Assembly (NCBI GenBank): GCA_963921425.1
Contig: OY992832.1
Location: 17,458,835 to 17,522,834, forward strand
DNA length: 64,000 bases
Origin: Dryas octopetala
Taxonomy: Eukaryota > Streptophyta > Magnoliopsida > Rosales > Rosaceae
Direction: 5' to 3'
The position numbers were made by a program, and so were the translations under genes. This document shows positions 27,215-46,210 of this stretch, in pieces (positions within the stretch are counted from its first letter, which is position 1; each line of letters begins with the position of its first letter). The notes beneath the pieces are model-generated. The model made no database searches and was not told the origin of the DNA. It saw only the letters and a list, made by a program, of their open reading frames with translations.

Positions 27215-28956
27215 TTGCGAGTCTCTTCACTGCAATTTCTTGACCAGAAGGTAATACACCCTGCAATTTATCATATTGAATATTTGCAACTGTGTCATAT
27301 ACACAGAGCCATTTAGCCTTATTTACATCTTATTTTTATGTTTTGCAAGATAATTTCATAAGATTAGTAGAAATTACCTTGTATACAGTACCAAAGCCAC
27401 CCTGTCTGATTTTATTTGCAATAGAGAATTTGTCAGTAGCAGCAAGAATTGTATCCAGATCCAAAACAGGTAACTCCATGTCCTCTTCCTGCATTTCTTC
27501 TTTGTATACTTGATATTGATTGTCTCTGCTTCTAGCTAGTACATTGAAAATTCATCAGTAGAAGGAAAAGAAAATACAAAAGACAAAAAAAATAGTGGAA
27601 GAAACAAACAGGATTTCATAAGCTGTTATACCTTTCCTCCTTGTCTTCCTAATCCGATTAATATTCCAGCCCATGACACCAAAGAGAAGCATCCCAGAAA
27701 CTGATGACATGATGATCACAACAACCAATTTCACTTGCCTTTTCATCTTAGCATCAGCAATTGACTCTGACCATCGGAAAATTTGACAAAATTAGTCATA
27801 TGGTTCTTCAAGTATCACATTGTGTGTAAACTAGAGCAACTTAATATAAAGGGTGACTATAATCAAAGTAAGTCAAGCAACAGAATCCATCATAAAGCTG
27901 ATCAATTATATACCGAGTTCTTTTCTTGCCATTCGTATATAAAGCTCATCCACACCATCAGGGAAGTTTCTCATATCAATCAAATCAGCAAACCACATAA
28001 CTCCGTCTCCCCCTTTTCCATGAATGTCGATTCTAGTGTAAGCCACACAGAACAATTCTTCAAACACTCTGCCTCACATCCCTCAAGGCTCAAGCTTTTG
28101 TTTCCAGCCAAACGCAAATTATCAGGCAACTTCAGTCCCTTATACCTAACAAACCCATCTCCATTCCCACAATCCAAGTCCCTTTGCAGAGTGCAGAGGC
28201 AGCCGCCTGACCAATTGATCAACTGCCAATCCTGTGATGACTTGGGGGTGAAAACTTTCAAACACATACAATTTGGATGATCTGTATAACAATTCCCATT
28301 AGGACCACATACCCCATACCTATCACAAGTGTCCCCATAACACTCCACCCATTGCTACTTTCTCTCCATGTGAGGTATTGAACCAAGTCCTCTTGGGTAA
28401 CCACAAACCTTGAAAAAATGGACTGGTATATGACTTTGAAAGTATAAAAAAGCTCTACTGTGCTTGAATTTAACATTGGTATGAATACAGGATTGGACTT
28501 ATGCTCATTGCTACCAATGAACCTGACCCCATCCCATGGACGCCATCCATTTTCATCCCTCACAACAAGATTGCCATTGTCAAAGAGCTGCAACATGGGA
28601 CTGTTTTAAGTCCACAGTGACATTGACAGACCACACAGTCACAGAACTTTTAGTAGTGGTGATCGAAAACCCAATAGAGTCCAATGCCAAACGTCCTGAA
28701 AAACCAGAAACTGGGTTGTTTCTGTTGGCCACCCAGATCACAGTGAGAAGGAGCTGGTTCTTGTACCAAATACCCCAGTAACTGTTTTCTGAACTTCCTG
28801 GGCTAAATAACCCAAGCTCAAACGCTGGCCAGAGGACACCAAACTCTGGCCATCTTTGAGGCCCTGGTTTGGTCTCAAAGTATCTGGTGCAGTGGAAATT
28901 GGTGAAGTTGAAGATAGCAAAATGCAACAGAATGCAAGCAATAGAGGGTAACCCAT
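27215..28956 (-). pseudogene. S-domain receptor kinase pseudogene truncated after the kinase lysine
   Basis: Minus strand. Exon 1 (28956-27914) starts with a good signal peptide and B-lectin region but is split over several frames (changes near 28740-28800, 28590 and 28330). The PAN region follows to KELG. Exon 2 (27766-27632) encodes a transmembrane helix, exon 3 (27535-27378) the juxtamembrane and nucleotide-loop region, and a partial exon 4 (27260 down to about 27219) stops just after IAVKRL. The loop reads RQGGFG, so the first glycine is replaced by arginine. No catalytic loop, DFG or C-lobe remains. The type is SD1-like, nearer to the 29765-35024 gene than to the plus-strand pair. Confidence 0.85.
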
Positions 28957-29764
28957 TTGGACTTTGATGCTGAGAAAAATGAATCAGTGCTTAAAGTACC
29001 AAATACCAATAGTATAATAATTTTGATATTTTAAACACGATTTTGATTAATTTGTATTTCTGGGTCTTCAATCATCATCTGGAAAAAGTTAGATTGAAAC
29101 CACTTGACACTAGTCCGCCAGCGCTGGCGCCAAGTCAAAGCTTTAAGTTATCAAGTTATGCAAGTATGTCATCTACATTCAAAGTTTTCTTTTCCCCTCT
29201 GGAAAATGGATGTGCAACTGTAGATAAGCCACGAATTGAAATATATAAATTGCAGTCCCCATTCTTTTCAGTTGCTCAGGGCACCAGTGCCATCCTTTTC
29301 AGCCTTGTGGCCACAAAAGACTTTCTATTTTGATGAGTAATGTTAGAAGTACCACATGTTTTGTCACATGTCTAGGTTTCAATTTTGGGGTGACAACACT
29401 ACTCAGAACTGGAAACATTAAACTAGCATGCCTATGTTAATTATCAAGCATATTGAACCACACAAATGGCCTGGCCAAAAAAAAAACCACACAAATGGGA
29501 CATGAAAAGCAAATACATGGTCAACCAAAAAAAGCTAAGAAAATACTTCTCCATAAACCCAAATGTGGTTATTAATGGAGGCCCTGGCTGCAAGACTTTC
29601 TAATACAAATTGTGACATAAAATCCCTTCCATGTTACGTTGAAGATGATCCGTTGATCCTCGAAGCTTTGAGAAAAAAAATCCCTATTAAATATATATAC
29701 ACTCAAAATTGCGCTTATGTAAGATACAAACATGCCAGTCTGCCTAATGAGGTCATACCTTTCA
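28957..29764. other. Intergenic spacer
   Basis: AT-rich DNA between the start of the minus-strand pseudogene and the stop of the next minus-strand gene. No open frame or repeat of note. It should contain the 3' flank of the gene at 29765-35024 and the former promoter of the pseudogene. Confidence 0.35.
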
Positions 29765-35024
<5,260 letters not shown>

Positions 35025-37450
35025 ATGATATGAGAGGCATTGGGTTTTTGTTCAATTTTTAAGACATTTGGTATTCTTTGTTAGGCAAAGACAAAAGAGG
35101 ACTTGTTGACGACTTTGCCTTTTATGTATTTTCCTAGTCTTTCCTATTTTCTTCTTTGAATAAAAGAAATTTGAAAAACAAAAGTTACAAACATGGAAGG
35201 GTAATGGACTTGGCATGACTTGGGCCTGTATACGTGTTTGACAAACTTTTACTAAGCCCGAGTATCAACCCTTCTTAATTTTTGGCTTTCCAAATTTTGC
35301 TTGATCTCCCGAAGATTTGGATCTACTTTTTTTTTTTTTTTCGCTTTGATTTTGGAGGATTTGGATTTCCTTCCCCAAATTTGTATTCTTTCATGGTTTG
35401 CACAAAATACATTCTCTCTTGCTCCATCTTTCCTCGTTTACATTGATTGAGTTTGATTCTTTCACTTTTCAACTGTGTTCTCAAAATTATTTGTTAACAT
35501 ATTAGTTTAAGAATTTTTTTTTTTTTTGAATTTTCACTACCCCATACATGCTTTGACTAACTAAAGAAAACTTGGGTGTTGGTTACGATGTATCAATAAT
35601 AACAATTAATTAGTTGTACAAAAAAAAAATGATAACATATTAGTTTTCACAAAAAGAATGGTAACACAATACAAGTCTTTAGGGTTAACTCAAGTAGTGA
35701 AGGTAGATGAGATAATAGAGTTAATTACACTTACACCCCTTGAGGTTTATCGTCTTTTCACATACACTCCTGGAGTTTCAATAATTACACATACACCCCC
35801 TGAGGTTTCAAAACTGTTACATATAACCCCCTATAGTAAGACGAAAAATGTTGAGAAATTATGCAAAAAGACATGCTAATGGGTAAAATGGCCTAATAAG
35901 ATTACTCAAGGTGTAAGGTTCAACTTCAATACAAATATTTTATTTTTTGTTTATTTCTTTTTTTCTCTTGTAGGGGGTTATATGCAATAGCTTTAAAACC
36001 TCAGGGGGTGTATGTGTAATTATTGAAACCCCAGGAGGTGTATGTGAAAAGACGATAAACCTCAGGGGGTATAAGTGTAATTAACTAATTAAGATCATGG
36101 TAGGTTAAGATTTCGTTTTCCCTCTAATATAATTTTAAAAAATAACATATTAGTTTATCACGTAATCTGTTATTTGATACAGTCGAATGAGGAGAGGCTA
36201 AATAGTTTTGTCAATTATATAATCTTTTATTCTTTCAACTTTACGCCTTATAAAACAGTTGTGAAGTAATTAAAAATTATTTTACAAAAAAAAAAAAAAG
36301 GTAATTAAAAATTAGAAATATTACATAATCATCTCGGAAAAATATACTTCATTTGCATTAAGTAGTATTTTGCTTTCCCAGACACAATTATTATTGTTTG
36401 CACATACCATATTGTATTGTTGTGCCTATCTTGATTTGTAAAAGACAATCCCCTTAGAAGGTAAATGGAGAAATTCTTAAATAAAATTGTTTGATCATGT
36501 ATATGGTATGACCATCAAGTTCTACAATGTCATGTGTATTGTTTATTTTAAATAATTGTAAATTTTACTTAAAATATACACACATGTTAGTATATTATTG
36601 AAGGTCGTACCAAACACGTGGCACGACCGCCTTACTAAAGAAATTCTGAGGTAAATGCATATGCAACTGTTCAAATCTTCTCTTTTCTATTCAATAGGAA
36701 TTTTCCAATAAAAAAAAGTCTTCCCTTTTTTTTTTTTTTTTTTTGGCTAGGAAGTCTTGATATAGGACGAGTTAGGGTTCGATTTAAGAAAAATAAAACC
36801 AGGAAAAGAAAGCGGCTGAAAATTAGCAAGAAGACACGAAATAAAGAAACAAATCATATACAGTTAATATGGCGACATAAAAGGCAGGAAAGAATATTTT
36901 GGTGTCATAATTGGGCGCATAATATATTGATTTCAAGGGAAACGACGAGATCTACAAGACTCATAGTAAACTACGAACCCGTTCAGTTTTTGGCCAAATT
37001 CCTTCGTTTAAGGCCTCAAAACAGCGTTTTAATTATTTTTTGAATTTTCAGACATTTTATTAATTTTCGCTTTTATTTGATTTGGGTTTCCTAATGTCCG
37101 TGGGCTTTAGTTATGAGGTTGTTAGCGCCCTAGAGTTTTCCTAAACATATTTAAGCAATTTTACAATTGCCTGGATTATTATTATTTAATTTATCAATAT
37201 TAAAAATGAGGGTTTTCTCTCAATCTTTCTGGTAGACTCCAGAATCTGTTACTTTTAGGGTTTCGCTTGAATCCCTTAGATTTTCGCTGCGTCAAGTCTT
37301 CTCTCATTTAATTATTTATGTCCTTTAATAAAAATTATTTTGGTTCTCAATATATAAAATTTCGCAGTTTAGTCCAAGAGCGTATGACGAGGCACAACGT
37401 TTCCATTTCCAATGGTCGATCAATTTGTCTGCTTTACAATACCAGTCTCA
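35025..37450 (-). promoter_or_regulatory. Upstream region of the SD1-type gene, duplicated at 60.4-63.4 kb
   Basis: About 2.4 kb upstream of the minus-strand gene. It is closely matched, by eye, by 60396-63430, apart from two insertions. The homology ends near 37450 (CCAGTCTCAG, after which the copies differ). The shared block plausibly includes the gene's promoter. No defined box could be assigned with certainty. A 0.37-kb inverted-repeat element is inserted at 35719-36086 in this copy only. Confidence 0.55.
35719..36086. mobile_element. MITE-like element with about 100-bp terminal inverted repeats
   Basis: The left end reads AGTTAATTACACTTACACCC and the right end is its inverted counterpart (GGGTATAAGTGTAATTAACT). 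The similarity continues inward for about 100 bp on each side (words such as GAGGTTTATCGTCTTTTCAC and CACATACACCCCCTGAGG). The duplicate of this region at 61075-61095 lacks the whole segment (GATAATAGATTAGGATCATGG), giving an empty site. The target duplication is not clear, so the superfamily is left open. Confidence 0.85.
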
Positions 37451-39158
37451 GTAATCTAAATATATGCTTGATGGAATAAGCCATTTGCCCCCATTTCATA
37501 TATACGGGTTTTAAAGGGATAAAAGGATAAATGACTCTAGTGTTTGGAAATGTTGAAAATGATAGCTATAAAATAACTTTTATTCTCATTTAATTTCAAT
37601 ACTTGGTTTGGTACGTCAATAAAATGAACCAAAATGATAATTTAAAAGTTATTCATACTTGCATGACTAGAATTATAATCTTAATTTATAATAAGAATAA
37701 TTTTGATCATAAAAACTCATAATATGTAAAAGTTAATACATTTCTGAAAATGTTCATACCAAATATGATAATGATAAAATCTCATATTCATTTCCAATTA
37801 AGCAGTGTTCAAACAAATAGGGAGTAAGCAAGGCATGTAATATTGTAATGAAAGACGGATATGTGCACAAACTATAAAGTCATTCATATAGGCAATTGAT
37901 GCACCAAGGAAAAGTGAAACCCTTGTCGTGGTGCACACATGTTCTTCTTTATTGATCAGTTATTGCCATCAAATGCACGCATTCTATTTTGTGTTTTATT
38001 TTAGTACTTATCGTTGACCAACTCAACAGGTCACCATATACATTCTTATGTAATTTTTAAAATAAACTCATCTGATTTCTTTATCAAATCAATTAAGATT
38101 TGGTAATAAATTTTTTTGGTTCTTTCTTTATACATTTATTTACCATCAAAGGCATTGCATTCCTTAGTTCTTTTAGAATCATATGGATTATGTTTTATTT
38201 CAGTAATTGTCATTGACCTTTGACCAACCGAACATGTCCCATACATTCTTATTTAATTTCAAAAAACCATATTTGTCCTTATCAAATCGCGATCATGACT
38301 TGAAAATGATCAATTATTTTGATTCTCCATTGCAAGTAGGTCAGAGTGCGTTTGGAAAGACGGCTATTTTTATTCTCTACATAAATAATGAAACGTTACT
38401 CACCATGTACTAATATATGAATCTAATGACTTGACTGATCATTAACAAATTTTTCATAATCTGGACTTTGAAACAAACCACCAACCCTTCCATAACATTA
38501 AGAGCCAACAACAAATTGAGAACTTATTGGGTAATCATTATATTATATTATTTTGACCTGGCTATACACCCAATCCACTCGTGTCAAAAAGTTGTTTTTT
38601 TCTTAGCGTCTTTACAAAATACTATTTAAAGTAGCTAGTTTTGATGATATGGTTGAAAAGGGGTACGTAATTCTCGCATCACAAGTAATCCGATCTGCAT
38701 GTGGTCCACATAAAATCAGGTCATCTCCATGTGGTTCACATAAAATCTTACAATTTTATGTCAATTCTATATAAACGAGTAATTCTATATGTCAATTCCA
38801 TGTATACATGTAAGATTGATGACCATGAATTTGGTATATAGGATTGCTCATTTATACAAAATTTGCATATAGGATTGCTCGTATAGGATTACATGCGGAC
38901 CATATATAGATAACTCTCATGTGGATGAGAGAATTTTTTTGGTTGAATTTGAGGCCAAATATGGTGGGTGCATGGTTCATCTAGTATTTAAATTAGTGTA
39001 ATAAGTCTCCCCCATCTCCTTTTAATTGTATGTGGCTAGCTTGCAATCTTTCATAGCATGTTTCATGTCAAAATGATCGACACAGATCGAGACTAGAAGA
39101 GTAATGGAGTATAAGTTAATAAAGTTCATTGAATTACAAAGATAAAACTAGAATTCAG
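37451..39158. other. Intergenic, AT-rich, with an imperfect tandem duplication
   Basis: No gene. Two related stretches of about 160-180 bp (about 37960-38070 and 38145-38260) share the order CATCAAA, GCATTC, GTTTTATTT, GACCAAC, CATACATTCTTAT. Near 38690-38930 there are repeated words (TGTGGTCCACATAAAATC, GGATTGCTC) in an imperfect inverted arrangement that may be a decayed MITE. Nothing else is recognised. Confidence 0.4.
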
Positions 39159-42007
39159 CTAACGCCCTTCAACCCTTGTCATTGTGACCTCATTTGTGGA
39201 GCATATATCGTCAATTTGCGGCTGAAATTCATAGGTCAATGAGCTTCGCAAGGTAAAAGTTGGCTGCTTAGGTTGGACAACGACCTGTTTCACTGCCTAA
39301 CATGAGAATCAAGTCTGGCATGGTCGGCCTATCCATGGCATTGTCCTGAACACAAAGAAGCGCAACATGTATGCATCTCATTACTTCTGATGGGGAAAAT
39401 GAAGAAGCAACAGCCAGTTCTGAATCAATCAAGTCAAGTGGCCTGCCTTCACTCCAAAAATGCCATGCCTGAAACAAAAATTAGAGAGCTCGTAAATGTG
39501 TAACTTTAAAGATGACTGGAAGTTTTTGCACTTTATAAGGTCAGCTTGTGAACATACATAACCAAGAACGTTTAGATGTTTGTGGCTTTCGCGATAATCA
39601 GGGCTTGTGTTCCCCTGCTGCTAACAATCTCGAGCAGCAAAACTCCGAAACTGAACACATCAGATTCCTCAGAGAATATTCCTCCCATGGCATACTCAGG
39701 TAACATATAACCGCTGCATTAACAAAAATAAGGTTCAGAGGGAGCAGGAAATCAATTGCTGGCCGGTAGAGAAGGAAGGATGCTTACAATGTTCCCACAA
39801 CTCTGTGAGTATTGGCAAGGGACGTGGAAAATTCGCGCCAACCCAAAGTCAGAAATTTTTGGGTTCATATCTTCATCCAATAGAATATTGCTGACTTTGA
39901 GATCTCAATGAATAACCTTAGGCGAGAATCATGATGGAGATAAACAAATCCTCTTGCAATGCCAAGGAGAATGTGGAAACGTTTAGCCCAACATAGCTGT
40001 CCTCTTTTAGTTGGATCTAGCCAATTCACCCATTAAGAAGATAATGAACAAGGTCAGTTCCACATCAATGTAGCAATATCACATAACAGGCACTTGCAAG
40101 AGAACAGATCAGACAGTTCATGCAGAATGAAACCAACCAAAAAGAAAAGAATCCAAGCTCTTGTTGGGCATGTATTCATATATCAGTAACTTGTGTTCTC
40201 CTTCAATGCAGCAGCCCAGGAGATTGACAAGATTCCTGTGTTGGAGTTCCAAAATTAATGTGATCTCATTCTTAAACTCTTCTATGCCTTGCCCTGAGCT
40301 GCTAGAAAGTCTTTTTACTGCTATTTCCTGTCCATCTTGAAGCTTTCCCTGAAAGTACAGTCCATACTCCATAATAGATCAAGACATGCAGTTTTATTTG
40401 CAATACAAAAGCATTTCAAAGCCAATTTACTTACCTTATAAACTAGTCCAAATCCCCCTTCTCCAACCTTAATTTTAAGATTGACGTTCTCGGTGGCAAC
40501 TACTATTTCATTGAAGTTAAAAATTGGTGGATCTCGTTTTTTCATGCTTCATTTTGAGATGCCACTTAAAGTGTCAATTAGGTCAGAAAAGAAGCCTTCC
40601 ATACTTCCTTTTCTCTTATCCCATTTTTTGGATGGAACTGCAAAATTCCCTGATGAAAAGAAAATAAATGAATACAAATCAGTCAACTTACCATTCTTCA
40701 GCAGGCTCAAATGCAACATTTTGGGTTCATCAAGTTGCAGTACGTACGTTCTTTCCTTTCTGATGTCCTCAGATGGAGAAGGTTCAAGCAACTTGACAAA
40801 AGTAGCGTGTATTTTATTTAGAAACAATATTGGATTAGAAACCTTGAATTGTACGTAGTGGCCTTAATTCTTACCCATTCAGTTTGCTTTCCACCAGCAG
40901 AGGCCATACACTAAAATGCCAGAGATGAGGACACTAGCTAGATATAACTGAGAGACAGATTTTAAGTACTGCTATTTGTTTCTCTTTACCTGCAAATTAG
41001 AAAAGCAGTTGAGAAATGTGAGCCAAGAAAAAGATGAAAATAGAAATCTCAAGAATGACAAAAGAATAATCTATCTCCAAAAAAGTACAGTTATACCTAG
41101 CTCTGAATTAGTAAGGCAAAGGAAAAGATCCTCGCCCCCAAATGAAAAACTTTCAATGTCAATTAGATTTCCTGCCCAAACCATACACCCGACCCCCGTC
41201 ACATATGCATATGCCACACAAGAGCAGTTATTCAAGCACCAAGTTTCACATCTCTTGCCATCATTTTCATACACAGTTTCCGAATTATCTGGTAGTTTCA
41301 TCCCACTTAATTTCCAAAACCCATAATTTTCCCCTTTCCCAGTGATGAAGCTGCTGTTGTTCTTCTTACAAGGTAACAAAGTTCGCCTTACACACCCACC
41401 TGTCCAGTTTCCTCTGTTCCATTCTTCGCTTGACTTTGGGACAAACCCTTTCAAAGACCTACAAATTGGAGATTCAAGTTGATTACAAACACCAAAGGGT
41501 CCACAGGCTCCATAAACATCACATGAACTCTTTATTGCCACCCAAGTAACAACCCATTCCTTCTTTTCTTCAACCAACTCATTTTCTGCAGTGACCCTCG
41601 AGATGATATGGACATGATTGCAACATAAGAGCTGTTGTGCAATTTGAATGTAAAATATTGGGTCCCTTGTTGATCGTCTTGCATGAGACTAAATCTATTA
41701 AAGTAAAAGGCACCTAATTCTGGTATCCCTATGAATTTCAACCCATTCCATTGGCCACTTCTCCAGTATAGATTTGACCCTTTCCAAACAAAAACTTGCG
41801 GTGGCATCTCAGGAGTAACTCCAATGACAAATTCTCCGGGTGATGGATCATTTTCTGATTTCCAAGACTCCAACAAGCGTCTCTCTCCGGTTTGGTGTTC
41901 ATTTCAGGTAAGAAAGTATCACAAGGATAATTGAAGCTTTCCCATAGGATCCCTCCAAATATATTTTATCTCAAAATGAAGTTTCCAGTATCTAAAAGCA
42001 CTGTTTC

Positions 42008-42195
42008 TGTTGTAAAATATGTAGAGATTAGGGTTTGTGGAAAAGAGGAGGCAGAGAGAAATATATCAGTCGTCATCTTATTCATCTTATAAATATCCTT
42101 ATATAGAGGTAGGGTTTACTAGGTTTAGAATATTTACTAGTATGCCCCTACAACTAATTACAGGAATAGCCACATATAACAATATATTTACAACA
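42008..42195 (-). repeat. 3' LTR of the 6.7-kb Copia element
   Basis: 188 bp, TG...CA ends. It differs from the partner LTR only at two G/A positions in the TATAGAGGTAGGG and ACTAGGTTTAG regions (AGATAGGG and AGATTTAG in the other copy). It carries the likely R region and polyadenylation signals but none could be assigned precisely. Confidence 0.93.
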
Positions 42196-42249
42196 CTCCC
42201 CCTTGGATATTCCATGTCATTAGTGTTGTCTTTGCTATGCGCTTCTAAG

Positions 42250-42660
42250 TTGCCTCGTTAAAACCTTGGCAAGTAATAAAAACCCTGTGGGAACAAAAAC
42301 AACCTTGGTCGAAGGAAAAAGAGTGCAACGCGCGTAAGTGTGGAGTAGTCACATCAGAACCTCAAAAGTAGGTGAAGTCATATCTTCTGGATCATGAGCA
42401 GATAGTATGTCTATGGGAGCGAGATGCATTAGAGTTGCTACACCAAAACCTTGCCCGGTAAACCCAATGGGAAAAACCCGTGGTCGAAGGGAAAAGATGA
42501 GCAAATGCATATATATCAGATCAACACATCTTCAGGATGTAGTATGAGTAGGGTGACCATGCCAAGATGTGCCTCATTAAAACCTTGCCAGGTAACAAAA
42601 CCCAGTGGGAGAAAATAACCCTGGACGAAGGACAAAAGAGTACACGATGATCAAGCGAGT
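42250..42660 (-). repeat. Three imperfect repeats in the 3' non-coding part of the Copia element
   Basis: A block of about 75 bp recurs three times (about 42250, 42436 and 42570). It contains TTAAAACCTTGGC or AAAACCTTGCC, then GGTAA, CCC(A/T)GTGGGA, AACC and GG(T/A)CGAAGG. The conserved core suggests a structural or functional role in the element's RNA, between pol and the 3' LTR. Confidence 0.65.
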
Positions 42661-42699
42661 ATGCTTCGGGATACTCCCCCTGATGTTGACTCCCCCTGA

Positions 42700-45600
42700 A
42701 GACTACATACTAGGTAAATCAGCCAATCTACGTGAACCAATACCTCGAACATGCATCAAGAACGTGGACTTTGGCAGTGACTTGGTGAAGAGGTCTGCAT
42801 GGTTGTCTTGAGATCGGATCTGCTTGACTTCAATCATCTGATGCTCTTGTTGCTGTTGATTGAAGAAGAACTTCGGTACAATATGCTTGGTGTTGTCTCC
42901 TTTGATGAAATCTGTCTTCATCTACTGGATGCAAGCGGCATTATCCTCATAGATAATCGTTGGTTCATCAGTGGTGGAATTCAGCCCACACGTAGTTCGA
43001 ACATGCTTGGAAACTGCTCTTAGCCATATACATTCACGAACTGCTTCGTGAAGGGCTAGAATCTCAGCATGATTCGAAGAGGTAGCAACAAAGGTCTGTT
43101 TCGTAGACCTCCAAGATATTGTTGTATTCTCAATAGTAAAGACATAACCAGTTTGAGAACGCGCCTTATGCGGGTCTGATAGATACCCTGCGTCAGCATA
43201 TCCAAAAGGCGGGCATCATTCCGAGGATCGAGGGGGTTCGATTCATTCCTTGATGCGTAGCTAGGGATAGAATAAGCCCATATCCGTCGTACCTCTAAGG
43301 TGGCGGAAAATGTCTTTTATGCCATTTCAGTGGCGGCGTGTTGGCGCAGAGCTATATCTAGCTAACAAGTTCATAGCGAATGAGATGTCCAGTCTAGTAC
43401 ATTGAGTCAAGTACAATAATGCGCCTATTGCACTTAGATATGGGACTTCTGGTGCCAATATCTCTTCGTTATCATCTGCGGGACGAAACAGATCCTTCTT
43501 AGGATTTAGACTACGGACGATCATGGGCGTGCTAGAAGGCTTTGCTTTATCCTCATTAAAGCGCCTTAACATCTTCTGGATGTAATTCGATTGATGGACT
43601 AGAATTTCATCTACACGGTGCTCGAGCTCCAGGCCGAGACAGAAATTCGTTCTCCCAAGATCTTTCATCTCGAATTCCAACTTCAGGTGTTTAGTTGTTT
43701 CCTTGATCTCTTCAGAAGTACCAATTAGATTCATGTCATCGACATAAACAACTACAATAGTAAAACCGGAACTTGTTCTTAATAAACACGCAAGGGCATA
43801 GAACATTATTCACATATCTCATCTCGATCAAATACTCACTTTAGACGGTTATACCACCTCCGTCCGGATTGTTTCAATCCATAAAGTGAACGCCTCAAAC
43901 TAATGGAGAGCGTGTTCCGTGGTCTGGAACTATTTGCATCGAGTGTCTTAAGTCCTACGGGAACTTTCATATAAATCTCTGTATCAAGATCCCCATAGAG
44001 ATAAGCAGTGACCACATCCATAAGCTGCATACTCAGTTTTTCGGAAACTACCAAACTGATAAGGTAGTGGAACGTTATGACGTCCATTACGGGGGAATAC
44101 TCTTCCTCGTAATCAATCCCAGGGCGTTAAGAAAATCCTTGCGCCACTAGACGAGCCTTGTATCTCACAATCTCGTTTTTCTCATTACGCTTCCTTACAA
44201 ATACCCATTTAAATTCTACAGGTTTAGCATGGGGAAGGTGTATGAACGACAGGCCCAAATACCTTTCTCTTTGTCAAAGAATCTAATTCGACCTGGATTG
44301 TTTCTTTCCATTTTGGCCAGTCGTCTCGACGTTGACATTCATCAACAGAGTGAGGTTCGATGTCATCGCTAGTTATGATTTCGGTAGCTACCGCGAATAC
44401 AAAAATACAAATATATCATCGATGATAATCTTTTTTCGATTCCAGAGCTCACTTAAGCATGCATAATTTATAGAGATCTCTATGTTCTCGGGAGTGGGTT
44501 CTAACGTTGGAGCGTCCCCCAACGCCGTCTCTTCTGGGACGGACCCATAATCCGGAACTATTTCGTGAGATGGATCGATTGAGATCGCGATGTCAAGGGG
44601 ACTCATTTGTGCCAAATGTATCCTCTTCCGGGGATAAGAGTCCATCGAACCTAGTGGTCAACCTCACTTCTGGGCAGGGACATATGACTGGTTAGCCACT
44701 ATTGTTGTACCTCGTCCATCTGGGATGACACGTCCTCCTAGGACGACACGTCCTCCTAGGACCACACGTTCTTCGGGGACGGGTATCCTTGCAGGCACAT
44801 TTGCAGCAGGTATATGTGATATCGTCACTTTAGCTAGATCAGAGAATGCGTCTGGCATATTATGAGTTATACTCTGTAGATCTAGAATTCTCCGCACTTC
44901 ACTATCACATTGTGCGGTTCGGGGATCGAGATGAGACATAGTGGGGACATTCCACGTCAATTCACGTCGTTCTTCAGGAACGGTGACGTTCTTATCTCCC
45001 CCTAACGGCGGGAAGACTGTCTCATCAAAGTGACAATCCGCAAATCTAGCGGTAAAGAGATCGCCTGTCAAGGGCTCTAAAAAGCGTATAATGGATGGGG
45101 ATTCATAACCGACATATATGCCCATCGTTCGTTGAGGACCCATTTTGGTACGTTGTAGCGGCGCAACTGGCACGTAAACTGCATACCCAATTACGCGTAA
45201 GTACGAAACGTCAGGTTCGTACCCAGTCATCAGCTGTAACGCGGAGTAAGGTTAGGTAGCAATGGACCTCAACCGGACCAACATGACTGCATGCAAGATT
45301 GCATAACCCCACGCAGAAATTGGAAACTTGGTGCGCATAACCAAGGTTCGTGCGATCATTTGTAATCTTTTAATGAACGCTTCTGCGAGACCATTCTGGG
45401 TGTGAACATGGGGAACTCGATGTTCAACATTAATCCCTAGGGGCATGCAATAATCATCGAAAGTTTTCGATGTAAACTCTCCGACATTATCAAATCTTCT
45501 GGACTTTATAGGATAATCCGTGTGGTGAGCCTTCTGGGCGAGAAGTTTAGCAAAAGCAGCGCTTCTTGTGGACAATAGTGTAACATGTGATCACTTTGTC

Positions 45601-46210
45601 GATGCATCAACCAAAACCATGAAATATTTAAATGGTCCGCATGGTGGTTGGATAAGTCCACAAATATTCCCTTGTATCCTTTGCAAGAAAATGGTGGAGT
45701 CTTTACTAGTCTTTGCATATGATGGTCTAGTATTCAACTTTCTGAGCGAGCAAGTTTGGCATAGTGTGTCACTAAACACAAGATCCTTATTAGTAAGGGG
45801 ATGCCCGTGTGATGAATTGAGGATACGGCGCATCATACTTTGACCTGGGTATCCCAACCGGTCATGCCATAGAAAGAAACTGCTCGAATTGGTTAACTTC
45901 TGGTTAACTATGTGATTGGCCTCAATCGATCTAATGGTGGTCATATAAAGACCACTCGATAGGCATTTCAATTTCTCCAATGTACGCTTCTGGCCATACA
46001 AATTGGAGGTTATGCAAAGATATTCCACTCCATTTTCCTCAGTGGTTTCAACGTGATAACCGTTGGCTCGAATATCCTTATAACTCAACAACGTTCTTCT
46101 GGAACTTAGAGAATATAAGGCCTCATTAATGGTAATTCAGTACCATTGGACAACATAAAAATGGGCTTTGCCATGGCCCTCTATCAGGTTGGATTAGCCT
46201 GATATGGTTT
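42700..46210 (-). pseudogene. Broken Copia pol (integrase, RT, RNase H)
   Basis: Segments in order on the minus strand: GAG-pre-integrase with the HxxxH and CxxC pattern (HDRLGYPG, then LCQTCSLRK) at 46091-45591; integrase core at about 45720-45250 with GEFTSKTFDDYC and VPHVHTQNGLAE; a post-integrase linker at 45230-44664 carrying a 24-bp tandem duplication near 44715-44765; reverse transcriptase at 44087-43327, including YVDDMNL, split by frameshifts; and RNase H with KQIRSQDNHADLFTKSLP at 42921-42703. At least four frame changes separate these, so no polyprotein can be made. Confidence 0.85.
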
